Part shown: in pieces, positions 1 to 5,017 of the stretch | Layout: each line of letters begins with the position of its first letter | Position numbering within the stretch: the stretch's first letter is position 1 | DNA from: an uncultured Arcobacter sp. | GTDB lineage: Bacteria; Campylobacterota; Campylobacteria; Campylobacterales; Arcobacteraceae | Reading direction: 5' to 3' | Assembly: GCA_913062735.1 (NCBI GenBank) | Contig: CAJXWI010000238.1 | Coordinates: forward strand, 1-5,017 | DNA length: 5,017 nt | Position numbers and translations under genes: made by a program | Notes under the pieces: model-generated | What the model saw: the letters and a program-made list of their open reading frames with translations, nothing else | The model's database searches: none | What the model was told of the DNA's origin: nothing

Positions 1-312
1 TTTGAACAGATGGAGCTTGAGTTTTTTGTTAAGCCAGGTACAGATGAAGACTGGCATCAAAAATGGCTAGATAAAAGGTTAGGTTGGTGGGAAGAGCAAG
101 GTGTAAATAAAGATAAGTTAACTATATATAACGTTCCTGAAGAGGAGTTGGCTCATTATTCTAAAGCAACCTTTGATATTATGTATGAATTTCCACACGG
201 CTCAGAAGAGTTGGAGGGCATAGCTAACAGAACTGATTTTGATTTAGGCTCTCATTCTAAAAACCAATCTGAGTTTGATATATCTGCAAAAGTAGAAAAA
301 AATAATAAATAA
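1..312 (+). CDS. glyS: Glycyl-tRNA synthetase, dimeric type, internal fragment (cut at window start and at junction)
   Basis: This is part of a class II glycyl-tRNA synthetase, which charges tRNA-Gly with glycine in the cytoplasm. The frame is open from base 1, and the ATG at 10 is an internal methionine. The first codons read FEQMELEFF, the conserved strand of class II motif 2. Further on are the family stretches [12 protein letters not shown] and [13 protein letters not shown], which are typical of the alpha2 (single-chain) enzyme and not of the bacterial GlyQ/GlyS tetramer. Similarity continues to about KVEKN (near 291-303) and then stops at TAA 310-312. Motif 3 and the anticodon-binding domain are missing, so only about 100 residues of a protein usually over 450 long are present. 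The gene is broken exactly where the flhB fragment begins on the other strand. The family call is firm; the source organism is uncertain, because Campylobacterota are generally known for the tetrameric enzyme. Confidence 0.85.
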   Translation, partial: FEQMELEFFVKPGTDEDWHQKWLDKRLGWWEEQGVNKDKLTIYNVPEEELAHYSKATFDIMYEFPHGSEELEGIANRTDFDLGSHSKNQSEFDISAKVEKNNK

Positions 313-437
313 ACAGAGCCAAGCGTTAAGGTTAAAGCCCCTACCACTTCTGCTGATTTACCAACATTTCCTTCTTTCCTGGCATCTTCAACCTTTTTAT
401 CGGTGGGTTCTTCTGTTTTATCATCTTCTGAAGCCAT
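252..437 (-). CDS. flhB: Flagellar export gate protein FlhB, N-terminal fragment
   Basis: FlhB is the inner-membrane switch protein of the flagellar type III export gate. FliK acts on its C-terminal domain to change export from hook to filament substrates. The first 50 residues fit the family: an acidic start, then the signature [34 protein letters not shown] and the beginning of the first membrane helix (VYLLFFSTF). From about residue 50 the reading ([11 protein letters not shown], stop at 252-254) is simply the antisense of the glyS fragment. Only about one seventh of the usual ~350 residues remains; the four-helix region and the NPTH autocleavage site are missing. The start is well supported by AGGGA at 447-443, five bases upstream. 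That site overlaps the TAG stop of fliR, so flhB is the next gene of the same operon. FlhB identity is firm; the truncation may be an assembly artefact. Confidence 0.9.
   Translation of the reverse strand: MASEDDKTEEPTDKKVEDARKEGNVGKSAEVVGALTLTLGSVYLLFFSTFADISNSDWFLE
288..312. other. Junction between glyS fragment and flhB fragment
   Basis: Two unrelated coding sequences meet here head-on. On the plus strand this stretch reads as plausible GlyRS (K-V-E-K-N-N-K, then TAA). On the minus strand it reads as plausible FlhB (Y-L-L-F-F-S-T-F). The shared AT-rich segment of about 10-22 bases, AAAAGTAGAAAAAAATAATA and a few bases more, could belong to either parent. That is what is expected from a short-overlap misassembly or from microhomology-mediated joining. 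No terminator, direct repeat or insertion-sequence end is seen here. Confidence 0.7.
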
Positions 438-442
438 AAAAA

Positions 443-447
443 TCCCT
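443..447 (-). promoter_or_regulatory. Ribosome-binding site of flhB overlapping fliR stop
   Basis: AGGGA lies five bases upstream of the flhB ATG (437). Its first three bases are part of the fliR TAG stop (448-446), which suggests translational coupling of the two export-gate proteins. Confidence 0.7.
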
Positions 448-1201
448 AAGTAAATTTATTAGTAAAATAATCAATAAAATTCTGTGCGAATATATCAAAA
501 CCTAAGAGCATAAAAATAAAAATCAATGCAAACTTTAATTGAAAGGTAATAACAAAAGGGGAAAAAGCAGGCATTGCTTTTGTTCCATAACCATAATAAA
601 TATCCATTATAAAAGAGATAAAAAATAAAGGAAGAGCAAAAGAAAAAGCAAATGCAAACATTCTATTAATTTCTAACATTGCAAATTCAATTCCATCAAA
701 AGAAAAGACATCAAAAGCACCTAAAGTAACCATAGAAAAACTTTTTACCATCATAACAATAGTCATTTCATACATAGATGTTTCAAAAAACAAGGCCAAT
801 GAAATCAAATACAAAAACCTTGATACCACACCATCGTTTGAACCAGATGCAGGATCAAACATTGTAGCCATGGATAAAGCCGTTGCATAAGAGATAAAAT
901 CTCCAATAATTCTAACGGCAGAAAAAATAATATTGAATAAAAATGCGGCAAAAAAACCTAATGACAATTCGCTTAATAAGGACAAAAGAAAAACATCATT
1001 TTTCGTAATACTTTGTGTATCAAAACCAACAAAGGAATATAAAAATACACTAAAAAACAATGCTAAGGATAATCTTACTTTCATTGGAATACTTTTATGT
1101 CCAAAAACTGGCATAAAAACAACAAATGCTAAAATACGAGCAAAGAGTAAAAGAAATTTATATAAAAAGTCCTCACTTAATAAAGCGATCAGTGTTTCCA
1201 T
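446..1201 (-). CDS. fliR: Flagellar biosynthetic protein FliR
   Basis: FliR is a polytopic inner-membrane protein of the flagellar type III export gate; with FliP and FliQ it builds the export pore, and FlhB sits next to it. At 251 residues it has the usual family length (about 250-265). Hydrophobic segments can be seen at about residues 12-33, 42-58, 70-96, 129-160, 185-205 and 217-240. Family features include GHKSIPMKVRLSLA (34-47), the ELSLGF segment (78-83), the GDF...MFDPASG region (100-120) and the C-terminal KAMPAFSPFVITFQLK (208-223), a divergent form of the usual P-Q-x-N motif. The ATG at 1201 shares its A with the TAA stop of fliK (TAATG). No clear ribosome-binding site precedes it, so translation probably depends on ribosomes finishing fliK. 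flhB follows eight bases after its stop. The call is confident. Confidence 0.95.
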   Translation of the reverse strand: METLIALLSEDFLYKFLLLFARILAFVVFMPVFGHKSIPMKVRLSLALFFSVFLYSFVGFDTQSITKNDVFLLSLLSELSLGFFAAFLFNIIFSAVRIIGDFISYATALSMATMFDPASGSNDGVVSRFLYLISLALFFETSMYEMTIVMMVKSFSMVTLGAFDVFSFDGIEFAMLEINRMFAFAFSFALPLFFISFIMDIYYGYGTKAMPAFSPFVITFQLKFALIFIFMLLGFDIFAQNFIDYFTNKFT

Positions 1202-3537
1202 TACATATAGTTTTGATTATTCTCTAAAGACTCAGCACTTACATTATTACTTAAACCTTCTAAAATTTCACTGGTGGAATTTTTTGTTTCTTTTTCTTTT
1301 TCTTGTTTACTACCCTCACCTTGCATATTAAAATCAAGTGAAAATTCACTTTCATCTAAGAAACTATTAGAAAGAGCAGAACGTAAAATATCTTCATTTT
1401 CATTCATGGCTTCAAGGGTATTTTGATTAGACATATTTAAAGAAATACTTAAACCACTTTCTCTATCATGTTTCATAATTACAGAGATTGAACCCAAGGT
1501 AGAAGGATTTAAAAGCATTCTAAATGCAGTTACCGGAGGCTTATAGTTTTCATACATTTTTTTAGCAATATCCGACATCAATGATGAAACATTTTGTCTG
1601 GCTGATATAATTTTAGTTTCCAAAGTATTTAAATTATGTCCAGATACATTTAAAGTAACATCAGGTAAATCATTTAGTTCATTTTCTATAATATTAGCAT
1701 TAACCGTACCTAAGATATTCTCAATATTTGTTTTAAGAATATTTTTTGAAAATGCTAACTTATCTAAAATTAGATCTTTGCTTAAAACTTTATTTTCTGA
1801 TTTCTTTGAATCTAATTTTACTTCTTTTAAATCAAGTTCTAAGCTTTTTGCAACTGTTTTAAGTGTATCAATATTTTTATTTTCAACAATTGATCTTTTA
1901 TTTTCAGATAAAGTTTGTATTTCTTGTCTACTTACAACTCTTTGTTGGGAAGAGAGAAAAATATTACTTAATAAACTTTCTTTTGATGCCTTTACATCAA
2001 TTTTTTCATTAATTAAAGTAACTTTTTCACTGTTTTTATCTAAGGTATATTCTAGTTTTGGTTCATTTCTGCTTATATTTTTACTTGAAATTTCTTCTTT
2101 AGTGACTTTGATTTTTTCAAGTGGTAAATCCTCATTAGAGAGTTTTGCAAATTCATTCGCTGCATTCTTATTCGTAGTATTCTCATTTACTTTAAGATTT
2201 TTCTCACCTTGTAAAGGGTTCTCTTTTGTTTCAGTATTTAGTACTTTTTCAGAAATATTGTTTTTGCTTTTTACTTCGCTGCTGTCTTTAAAATTTCCTG
2301 CTTTTTCATCCTTAAGCAAACTATGATTGATATTTTTAGAATCATTTTTTATATTTTTTTCTTCACTTAAATCGCTCTTAATACTTTTTAGCGTACTTGT
2401 AGTATCAGTTACTTGGACTTTTTCTTGTTTTACATTTTCACTTGAGAGAACATTAGTGCTACTTATTATGTTTTTATCATTTTTTAAAGGACTGTCGTTA
2501 TTCACAACTTCTTTAAGCTCTGAAGTGACAGTTTTATCAAGAATCTCATTTGATTTTTTATTTAATACTTCTACTTTTTCATCTTTGTTTTCATTTCTAA
2601 GATCAGGAATATTTTCTTTTTTTATATCAAGACTTTTAGAATCTACTTTTAAAGCATCTCCTTCTACCTTCACAGAAGAAGTAATTGAATCTGCATTATT
2701 CTTACTTAGAGTAACTTTTTTATCATCTTTACTATTATCAATGGAAGATAGGGACTGCTTACTGCTTTTCTCTATCTGAGTAATATTTTGCTTTTTTTCT
2801 GTTTTTTCGCTTACATCTACGTTTTCTTTTATACTTTTAATTGACTCATTTTTATCTGGCTCATCCGTTTTAATATTTTTTGAATTTTCAGGTTGCTCAG
2901 ATTTTACAGATTTTTCAGGCTTTTCAGATTTTTCAAGGCTCTGCTTGCTACTATCATTTTTACTGATTTTTGCATCTTGAATGATACTTTTTATATCTGT
3001 AGTATTCGAACTTGTTTTAATACTATCATTTATTTTTGTATTTTCATTTTTATTTGTAGTATCTGCATCCTTGCTATTATTACTTTGATTATTGGAATCA
3101 AGTGTTTTAATATTTTCATTTGTTTTAATACTTGGAGCATTTTTAATATTTTTTTCAACTTTAAGAGTATCATTACTAGAACTTTGTTCAGATTTTACTA
3201 TTTTAGAAGAAGTAGATTCATTATTGTTTTTTATTTCTGATTTATCATTTTGAGAAATTTTTTCTTTCGTTTCTAAAATTAACTTATCTAATAAAGAAGA
3301 TGTTCCAATAGTTTTGCTTTTCGATGAGAAATCTGTGTCTGCTTTTTGAACATTTTTGTTGCTTTTATCACTGGGGCTAACATTATTTTCTTTTTGGGCA
3401 GAAATGCTTTTTTTAGTATCATTTAGAAGTTGGTCAAATAAGGACAAGCCTTCTTTTGGACTTGTTTTATTGCTTGTTTTTACAGAAGAAACCGTGGCTT
3501 TATTATCTACAAATATATCCAGTTTTTTATCCATCAT
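1201..3537 (-). CDS. fliK: Flagellar hook-length control protein FliK, unusually long
   Basis: FliK is the exported molecular ruler that measures the hook and then acts on FlhB to switch the export gate to filament substrates. The call rests on the C-terminal hook-length domain at about residues 666-742 (1312-1542). It includes the core FRMLLNPSTLGSISVIMKHD, where L-x-P-x-x-L-G-x-I-x-V is the family hallmark, then GLSISLNMSNQ and an amphipathic helix ending in ILRSALSNSFL. Residues 1-~520 are low-complexity, rich in Lys, Ser, Asn, Glu and Asp, and probably disordered. There is no cysteine or tryptophan. A degenerate motif occurs twice near the N-terminus (residues 32-46 and 81-95), and a run of tripeptides lies at 202-219. 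At 778 residues it is about twice the Salmonella protein (405). Tandem ATGs (3537 and 3534) follow a weak TAAGA site overlapping the flgC stop. Because fliK evolves quickly, identity rests on the C-terminus and the context (rod genes before, export gate after). Confidence 0.9.
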   Translation of the reverse strand: MMDKKLDIFVDNKATVSSVKTSNKTSPKEGLSLFDQLLNDTKKSISAQKENNVSPSDKSNKNVQKADTDFSSKSKTIGTSSLLDKLILETKEKISQNDKSEIKNNNESTSSKIVKSEQSSSNDTLKVEKNIKNAPSIKTNENIKTLDSNNQSNNSKDADTTNKNENTKINDSIKTSSNTTDIKSIIQDAKISKNDSSKQSLEKSEKPEKSVKSEQPENSKNIKTDEPDKNESIKSIKENVDVSEKTEKKQNITQIEKSSKQSLSSIDNSKDDKKVTLSKNNADSITSSVKVEGDALKVDSKSLDIKKENIPDLRNENKDEKVEVLNKKSNEILDKTVTSELKEVVNNDSPLKNDKNIISSTNVLSSENVKQEKVQVTDTTSTLKSIKSDLSEEKNIKNDSKNINHSLLKDEKAGNFKDSSEVKSKNNISEKVLNTETKENPLQGEKNLKVNENTTNKNAANEFAKLSNEDLPLEKIKVTKEEISSKNISRNEPKLEYTLDKNSEKVTLINEKIDVKASKESLLSNIFLSSQQRVVSRQEIQTLSENKRSIVENKNIDTLKTVAKSLELDLKEVKLDSKKSENKVLSKDLILDKLAFSKNILKTNIENILGTVNANIIENELNDLPDVTLNVSGHNLNTLETKIISARQNVSSLMSDIAKKMYENYKPPVTAFRMLLNPSTLGSISVIMKHDRESGLSISLNMSNQNTLEAMNENEDILRSALSNSFLDESEFSLDFNMQGEGSKQEKEKETKNSTSEILEGLSNNVSAESLENNQNYM
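2881..2934 (-). repeat. FliK tripeptide run (EKS/EKP-like, six units)
   Basis: Encodes residues 202-219 as six consecutive related tripeptides: EKS, EKP, EKS, VKS, EQP, ENS. The DNA is a degenerate nine-base repeat (GAAAARTCT-like on the minus strand). Such a run can gain or lose units by slippage and would change ruler length in three-residue steps. Confidence 0.5.
3253..3297 (-). repeat. FliK degenerate motif, copy 2
   Basis: Encodes FliK residues 81-95, SLLDKLILETKEKIS, the partner of the motif at 3400-3444. The shared pattern is S-L-[FL]-D-x-L-[LI]-x-[DE]-T-K-x-x-I-S. A weaker possible third relative (SLLSNIFLSSQQRVVS) lies near 1930-1980. Confidence 0.55.
3400..3444 (-). repeat. FliK degenerate motif, copy 1
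   Basis: Encodes FliK residues 32-46, SLFDQLLNDTKKSIS. It aligns without gaps to residues 81-95, with 8 of 15 identical and several conservative changes (F/L, L/I, D/E). It looks like an amphipathic helix in an otherwise disordered N-terminal region. It may be an export or cap-binding element; that role is a guess. Confidence 0.55.
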
Positions 3538-3543
3538 TTAATC

Positions 3544-4005
3544 TTATTGTCTTAATATTTCTAAGGTTTTTTTATCAATGTCTTTGTGTGCAGTAAAAGA
3601 TGCAACATTGGCCTCATAAGATCTCATTGCTTCGATTAAATCAACCATTTCAATAACAGGATTAATATTAGGATAAGCAACATAACCATCTTTATTTGCA
3701 TCTGGGTGAGCAGGTTCATATCTCATAATAGGATCATCTTTAGATTCTACTATTGTTTTAACACCAACACCTCTTAGAGATAAATCTTGCTTCAAGTTCA
3801 TCGACATTTCACTGTCATTTTTATTTGTTTTATTACCCGCTTGTAATAATAAATCTTCAAAAACAACATGCTGCTTTTTATATGGTCCACCATCAGTTGT
3901 GTGAGTCGTTTTTGCATTTGCTATATTGGAAGAAACAACATTAATTCTAGTTCGTTGAGCACCCATACCAGATGTTGCAATATTATATCCGTCAAAAAAT
4001 CCCAT
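3544..4005 (-). CDS. flgC: Flagellar basal-body rod protein FlgC
   Basis: FlgC is a proximal rod subunit, exported through the flagellar type III apparatus and assembled in the periplasm above FliE. The 153-residue length is typical for the family (about 135-165). The N-terminal rod signature lies at about residues 5-36, with SGMGAQRTRINVVSSNIANA followed by TTHT and GGPY. The C-terminal signature is at 111-134, YPNINPVIEMVDLIEAMRSY and then EANV. It forms the coiled-coil partner of the N-terminus in all axial flagellar proteins. The ATG at 4005 is set by a strong AGGAGA site at 4016-4011, five bases upstream, which overlaps the fliE TAG stop. Rod genes usually occur as flgB-flgC-fliE; here fliE comes first and no flgB is present between the flanking genes. 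fliK begins six bases after its stop. Confidence 0.97.
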   Translation of the reverse strand: MGFFDGYNIATSGMGAQRTRINVVSSNIANAKTTHTTDGGPYKKQHVVFEDLLLQAGNKTNKNDSEMSMNLKQDLSLRGVGVKTIVESKDDPIMRYEPAHPDANKDGYVAYPNINPVIEMVDLIEAMRSYEANVASFTAHKDIDKKTLEILRQ

Positions 4006-4010
4006 GTTAA

Positions 4011-4016
4011 TCTCCT
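4011..4016 (-). promoter_or_regulatory. Ribosome-binding site of flgC overlapping fliE stop
   Basis: AGGAGA, the strongest ribosome-binding site in the window, lies five bases before the flgC ATG. It overlaps the fliE TAG stop (4017-4015), linking translation of two structural partners. Confidence 0.75.
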
Positions 4017-4314
4017 ATATTTGCATTCTCATAATTTCTTTATATGAGCCTAAAGCTTTATTCTTAACTTCTAAAGCAAGTTTTAGTGTACTCTCTGCTT
4101 TTGTAATTTGGGCAACTGCTTCTTGAAGATTAGGAACATCCCCAGTTGCGATTCCTCTCATAGCATTGTATCCATCTACTTGAGTTTTATTAACATCCTC
4201 AATTGCATTCTTAAGAATATCATCAAAAGATTTACCTTGCACTTGTTGGTTATTTGTTAAATCATTTTTAGCTAAAGAAAGAGTGCTTAAATTATTTAAA
4301 GAATTTATTTCCAT
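4015..4314 (-). CDS. fliE: Flagellar hook-basal body protein FliE
   Basis: FliE is the junction protein that couples the MS ring and export gate to the first rod subunits; it is exported early and is needed for rod assembly. At 99 residues it has the usual length (about 95-110). The C-terminal half (about 40-99) matches the family, with the pattern V-N-x-x-Q-V near the middle, ATGDVPNLQEAVAQITKAES, then a T-L-K-L-A-L-E-V-K-N-K helix ending in YKEIMRMQI, which is nearly invariant in FliE. The N-terminus is variable, as is usual. The ATG at 4314 is supported by AAGGA at 4325-4321, six bases upstream, overlapping the TAA stop of the preceding membrane-protein gene. flgC starts nine bases after its stop, consistent with co-translation of the two interacting proteins. 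Confidence 0.97.
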   Translation of the reverse strand: MEINSLNNLSTLSLAKNDLTNNQQVQGKSFDDILKNAIEDVNKTQVDGYNAMRGIATGDVPNLQEAVAQITKAESTLKLALEVKNKALGSYKEIMRMQI

Positions 4315-4320
4315 TTAAGA

Positions 4321-4325
4321 TCCTT
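4321..4325 (-). promoter_or_regulatory. Ribosome-binding site of fliE overlapping upstream stop
   Basis: AAGGA lies six bases before the fliE ATG. Its first two bases belong to the TAA stop (4326-4324) of the upstream small membrane-protein gene. Confidence 0.7.
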
Positions 4326-4653
4326 ATTTTGTATTTTCTGTTTTACTTGAAGAAATTTGAATTTCACTTAATAATGAATCAATGCGTTCACTTTGATAGT
4401 TAAAATCCAATTCACTTTTTTTATTATCTAAAGAGAATAATAAAATTATCATCGATAACATAAGATTAGTTATTCCTTTTAATGCGATTGTTACACCAAT
4501 TACACCTAAAATCATTTCTAAAGGTGAGAATAATTCTGCATTAATAACAAAGAAAACTGAGGTTCCAAAAAAACCGCTTGCAATATATAACCTGAATAAA
4601 CCAGAGTTAATCATATTTTGTGTAAATCTTTCTACTATCACGAACACATCCAT
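4324..4653 (-). CDS. Small two-helix membrane protein of unknown function, start uncertain
   Basis: I do not recognise this family. From the ATG at 4653 it encodes 109 residues. Two hydrophobic stretches are clear: about residues 22-37 (RLYIASGFFGTSVFFVI) and 45-75 (from LEMILGVIGVTIALKGITN to IILLFSL, with one internal Lys). A hydrophilic tail rich in Ser, Lys, Glu and Asn follows. The start is doubtful. The frame is open back to 4737, but that extension (FYCFCCF) looks non-coding and overlaps the end of flhG. ATG 4653 has no ribosome-binding site. GTG 4641 (105 residues) overlaps, as GTGA, the stop of a 20-codon ORF that does have a good site. A frameshift joining the two would give an extra N-terminal helix. 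Its position inside the operon, with fliE's ribosome-binding site on its stop codon, argues that it is expressed with the flagellar genes; a flagellar or motility role is only an inference. Confidence 0.6.
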   Translation of the reverse strand: MDVFVIVERFTQNMINSGLFRLYIASGFFGTSVFFVINAELFSPLEMILGVIGVTIALKGITNLMLSMIILLFSLDNKKSELDFNYQSERIDSLLSEIQISSSKTENTK

Positions 4654-4700
4654 GAAGCAGCAAAAACAGTAAAAATTATTTTTGTAAAAAAAAGATTCAC
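4638..4700 (-). CDS. Possible 20-residue hydrophobic leader ORF (or true 5' end of the membrane gene)
   Basis: A GTG at 4700-4698 follows TAAAGG (4714-4709) with an eight-base spacer; that site overlaps the flhG stop in the same way as the other sites in this operon. It opens a reading frame for MNLFFTKIIFTVFAASWMCS (GTG read as Met) that ends at TGA 4640-4638. The peptide has the shape of a signal or membrane segment: one Lys followed by a hydrophobic stretch. Its TGA overlaps an in-frame GTG of the downstream membrane-protein frame as GTGA. It is either a tiny coupled ORF or, if a one-base indel lies near 4640, the genuine N-terminus of the next protein, giving one continuous hydrophobic helix. 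An ORF this short can arise by chance. Confidence 0.35.
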   Translation of the reverse strand: MNLFFTKIIFTVFAASWMCS

Positions 4701-4711
4701 CTGATTTACCT

Positions 4712-5017
4712 TTATATAATTGTTTTAAGTAAAGCATTAATAATTTGGTTAAGTTCTTTACTTACTTGGTCGTTTTTAAATTCTTTTGTGAAGAGTTTTC
4801 TAAGTCTACCTGTTGTTGGAATACACTTAGATGTCGACACATTACCAATATATTCTACCATAAAATTATTGTTTAATCTATTCTTTTTAGCCAAAGAAAC
4901 TAAAGAATTTGTTATAGATTCCCCAATTTTATAGTTTTGTGTATGGTTATAGCATAATATAAGCTTAGATTTATCTTTGGATAACATTTTCATTAAAGCA
5001 TAAACATCTGTTAAGGC
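4712..5017 (-). CDS. flhG: FlhG (FleN/YlxH) MinD-like ATPase, C-terminal part
   Basis: FlhG is a MinD/ParA-family ATPase that controls flagellar number and position by acting on the GTPase FlhF and, in Campylobacterota, also influences cell division. Only the last 101 residues are in the window; the frame is open to base 5017 and the ATG at 4993 is an internal methionine. The visible part starts ALTDVYALMK, the conserved helix after the ATPase P-loop and switch motifs, which must lie outside the window. Next come KLILCYNHTQ (the strand with the N that contacts the nucleotide base), GESI...LVSLAKK, VEYIGNVSTSK, and the C-terminal R-K-L-F-T-K-E-F helix with N-x-I-I-N-A-L-L at the end. The order and spacing match the MinD-like fold. 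The flhF-flhG pair usually lies together, so flhF is expected just beyond the right edge. Family assignment is good; distinction from another MinD-like ParA rests partly on the flagellar neighbours. Confidence 0.82.
   Translation of the reverse strand, partial: ALTDVYALMKMLSKDKSKLILCYNHTQNYKIGESITNSLVSLAKKNRLNNNFMVEYIGNVSTSKCIPTTGRLRKLFTKEFKNDQVSKELNQIINALLKTII

Noticed and set aside
252..287. C-terminal [11 protein letters not shown] of the flhB frame as real protein
   Set aside because: It is the exact antisense of the conserved GlyRS coding sequence, so it is a read-through of the junction.
313..434. Continuation of glyS beyond the stop at 310-312
   Set aside because: The plus-strand sequence after the stop is the antisense of the FlhB N-terminal signature and shows no GlyRS similarity in any frame.
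933..1331. Plus-strand 132-codon open frame spanning the fliR/fliK boundary
   Set aside because: It is antisense to two well-supported genes and gives an Asn/Lys-rich sequence followed by Leu/Phe-rich sequence with no recognisable domain.
1778..2779. Two long plus-strand open frames (182 and 150 codons) opposite fliK
   Set aside because: Their Phe/Ser/Leu-rich translations are the antisense of Lys/Glu/Ser/Asn codons in fliK. They have no family signature and no convincing ribosome-binding sites.
2893..3541. Plus-strand open frames (115 and 61 codons) opposite the 5' part of fliK
   Set aside because: They are composition-driven shadows; the RFYRFFRLFRFFK look comes from the antisense of the EKS/EKP repeats.
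4654..4737. N-terminal extension of the small membrane protein to ATG 4737
   Set aside because: It overlaps the end of flhG, lacks a ribosome-binding site, and its translation (GESFFYKNNFYCFCCF) does not look like a coherent protein start.

Overview
The window is AT-rich. Almost all of it is a run of seven flagellar-cluster genes on the minus strand. Read from right to left (5'->3' on that strand) the order is flhG (C-terminal part, cut by the window edge), a small uncharacterised membrane protein, fliE, flgC, fliK, fliR and flhB (first ~50 codons only). The protein sequences (FlhG tail, FlhB N-terminus, lysine/serine/asparagine-rich FliK) and the base composition fit a Campylobacterota genome, most likely Arcobacter-like. 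That is an inference from family resemblance, not a database match.

Layout. Bases 1-~290 hold a plus-strand fragment of a dimeric-type (alpha2) glycyl-tRNA synthetase, open at the window start. At about 288-312 it runs head-on into the flhB 5' fragment. Neither gene continues past this AT-rich junction, so it is either an assembly chimera or a real rearrangement. From 437 to 5017 the flagellar genes are packed tightly. Almost every ribosome-binding site overlaps the stop codon of the gene before it, and fliK/fliR share a TAATG stop/start, so this looks like one polycistronic, translationally coupled unit. No promoter, terminator, RNA gene, CRISPR array, insertion sequence or integron is visible.

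How the genes work together. FlhG is a MinD-like ATPase that sets flagellar number and placement. FliE joins the MS ring and export gate to the rod, and FlgC is a proximal rod subunit. FliK is the exported hook-length ruler that switches export specificity by acting on FlhB. FliR and FlhB are membrane parts of the flagellar type III export gate. The set therefore covers basal-body initiation, rod, hook-length control and the export gate.

The points most worth checking are the glyS/flhB junction, the unclear start of the small membrane gene between flhG and fliE (a 20-codon ORF with a good ribosome-binding site abuts it through a GTGA overlap, or a frameshift is present), and the very long, repeat-containing FliK. 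I do not see a wholly new defence or mobile system here.
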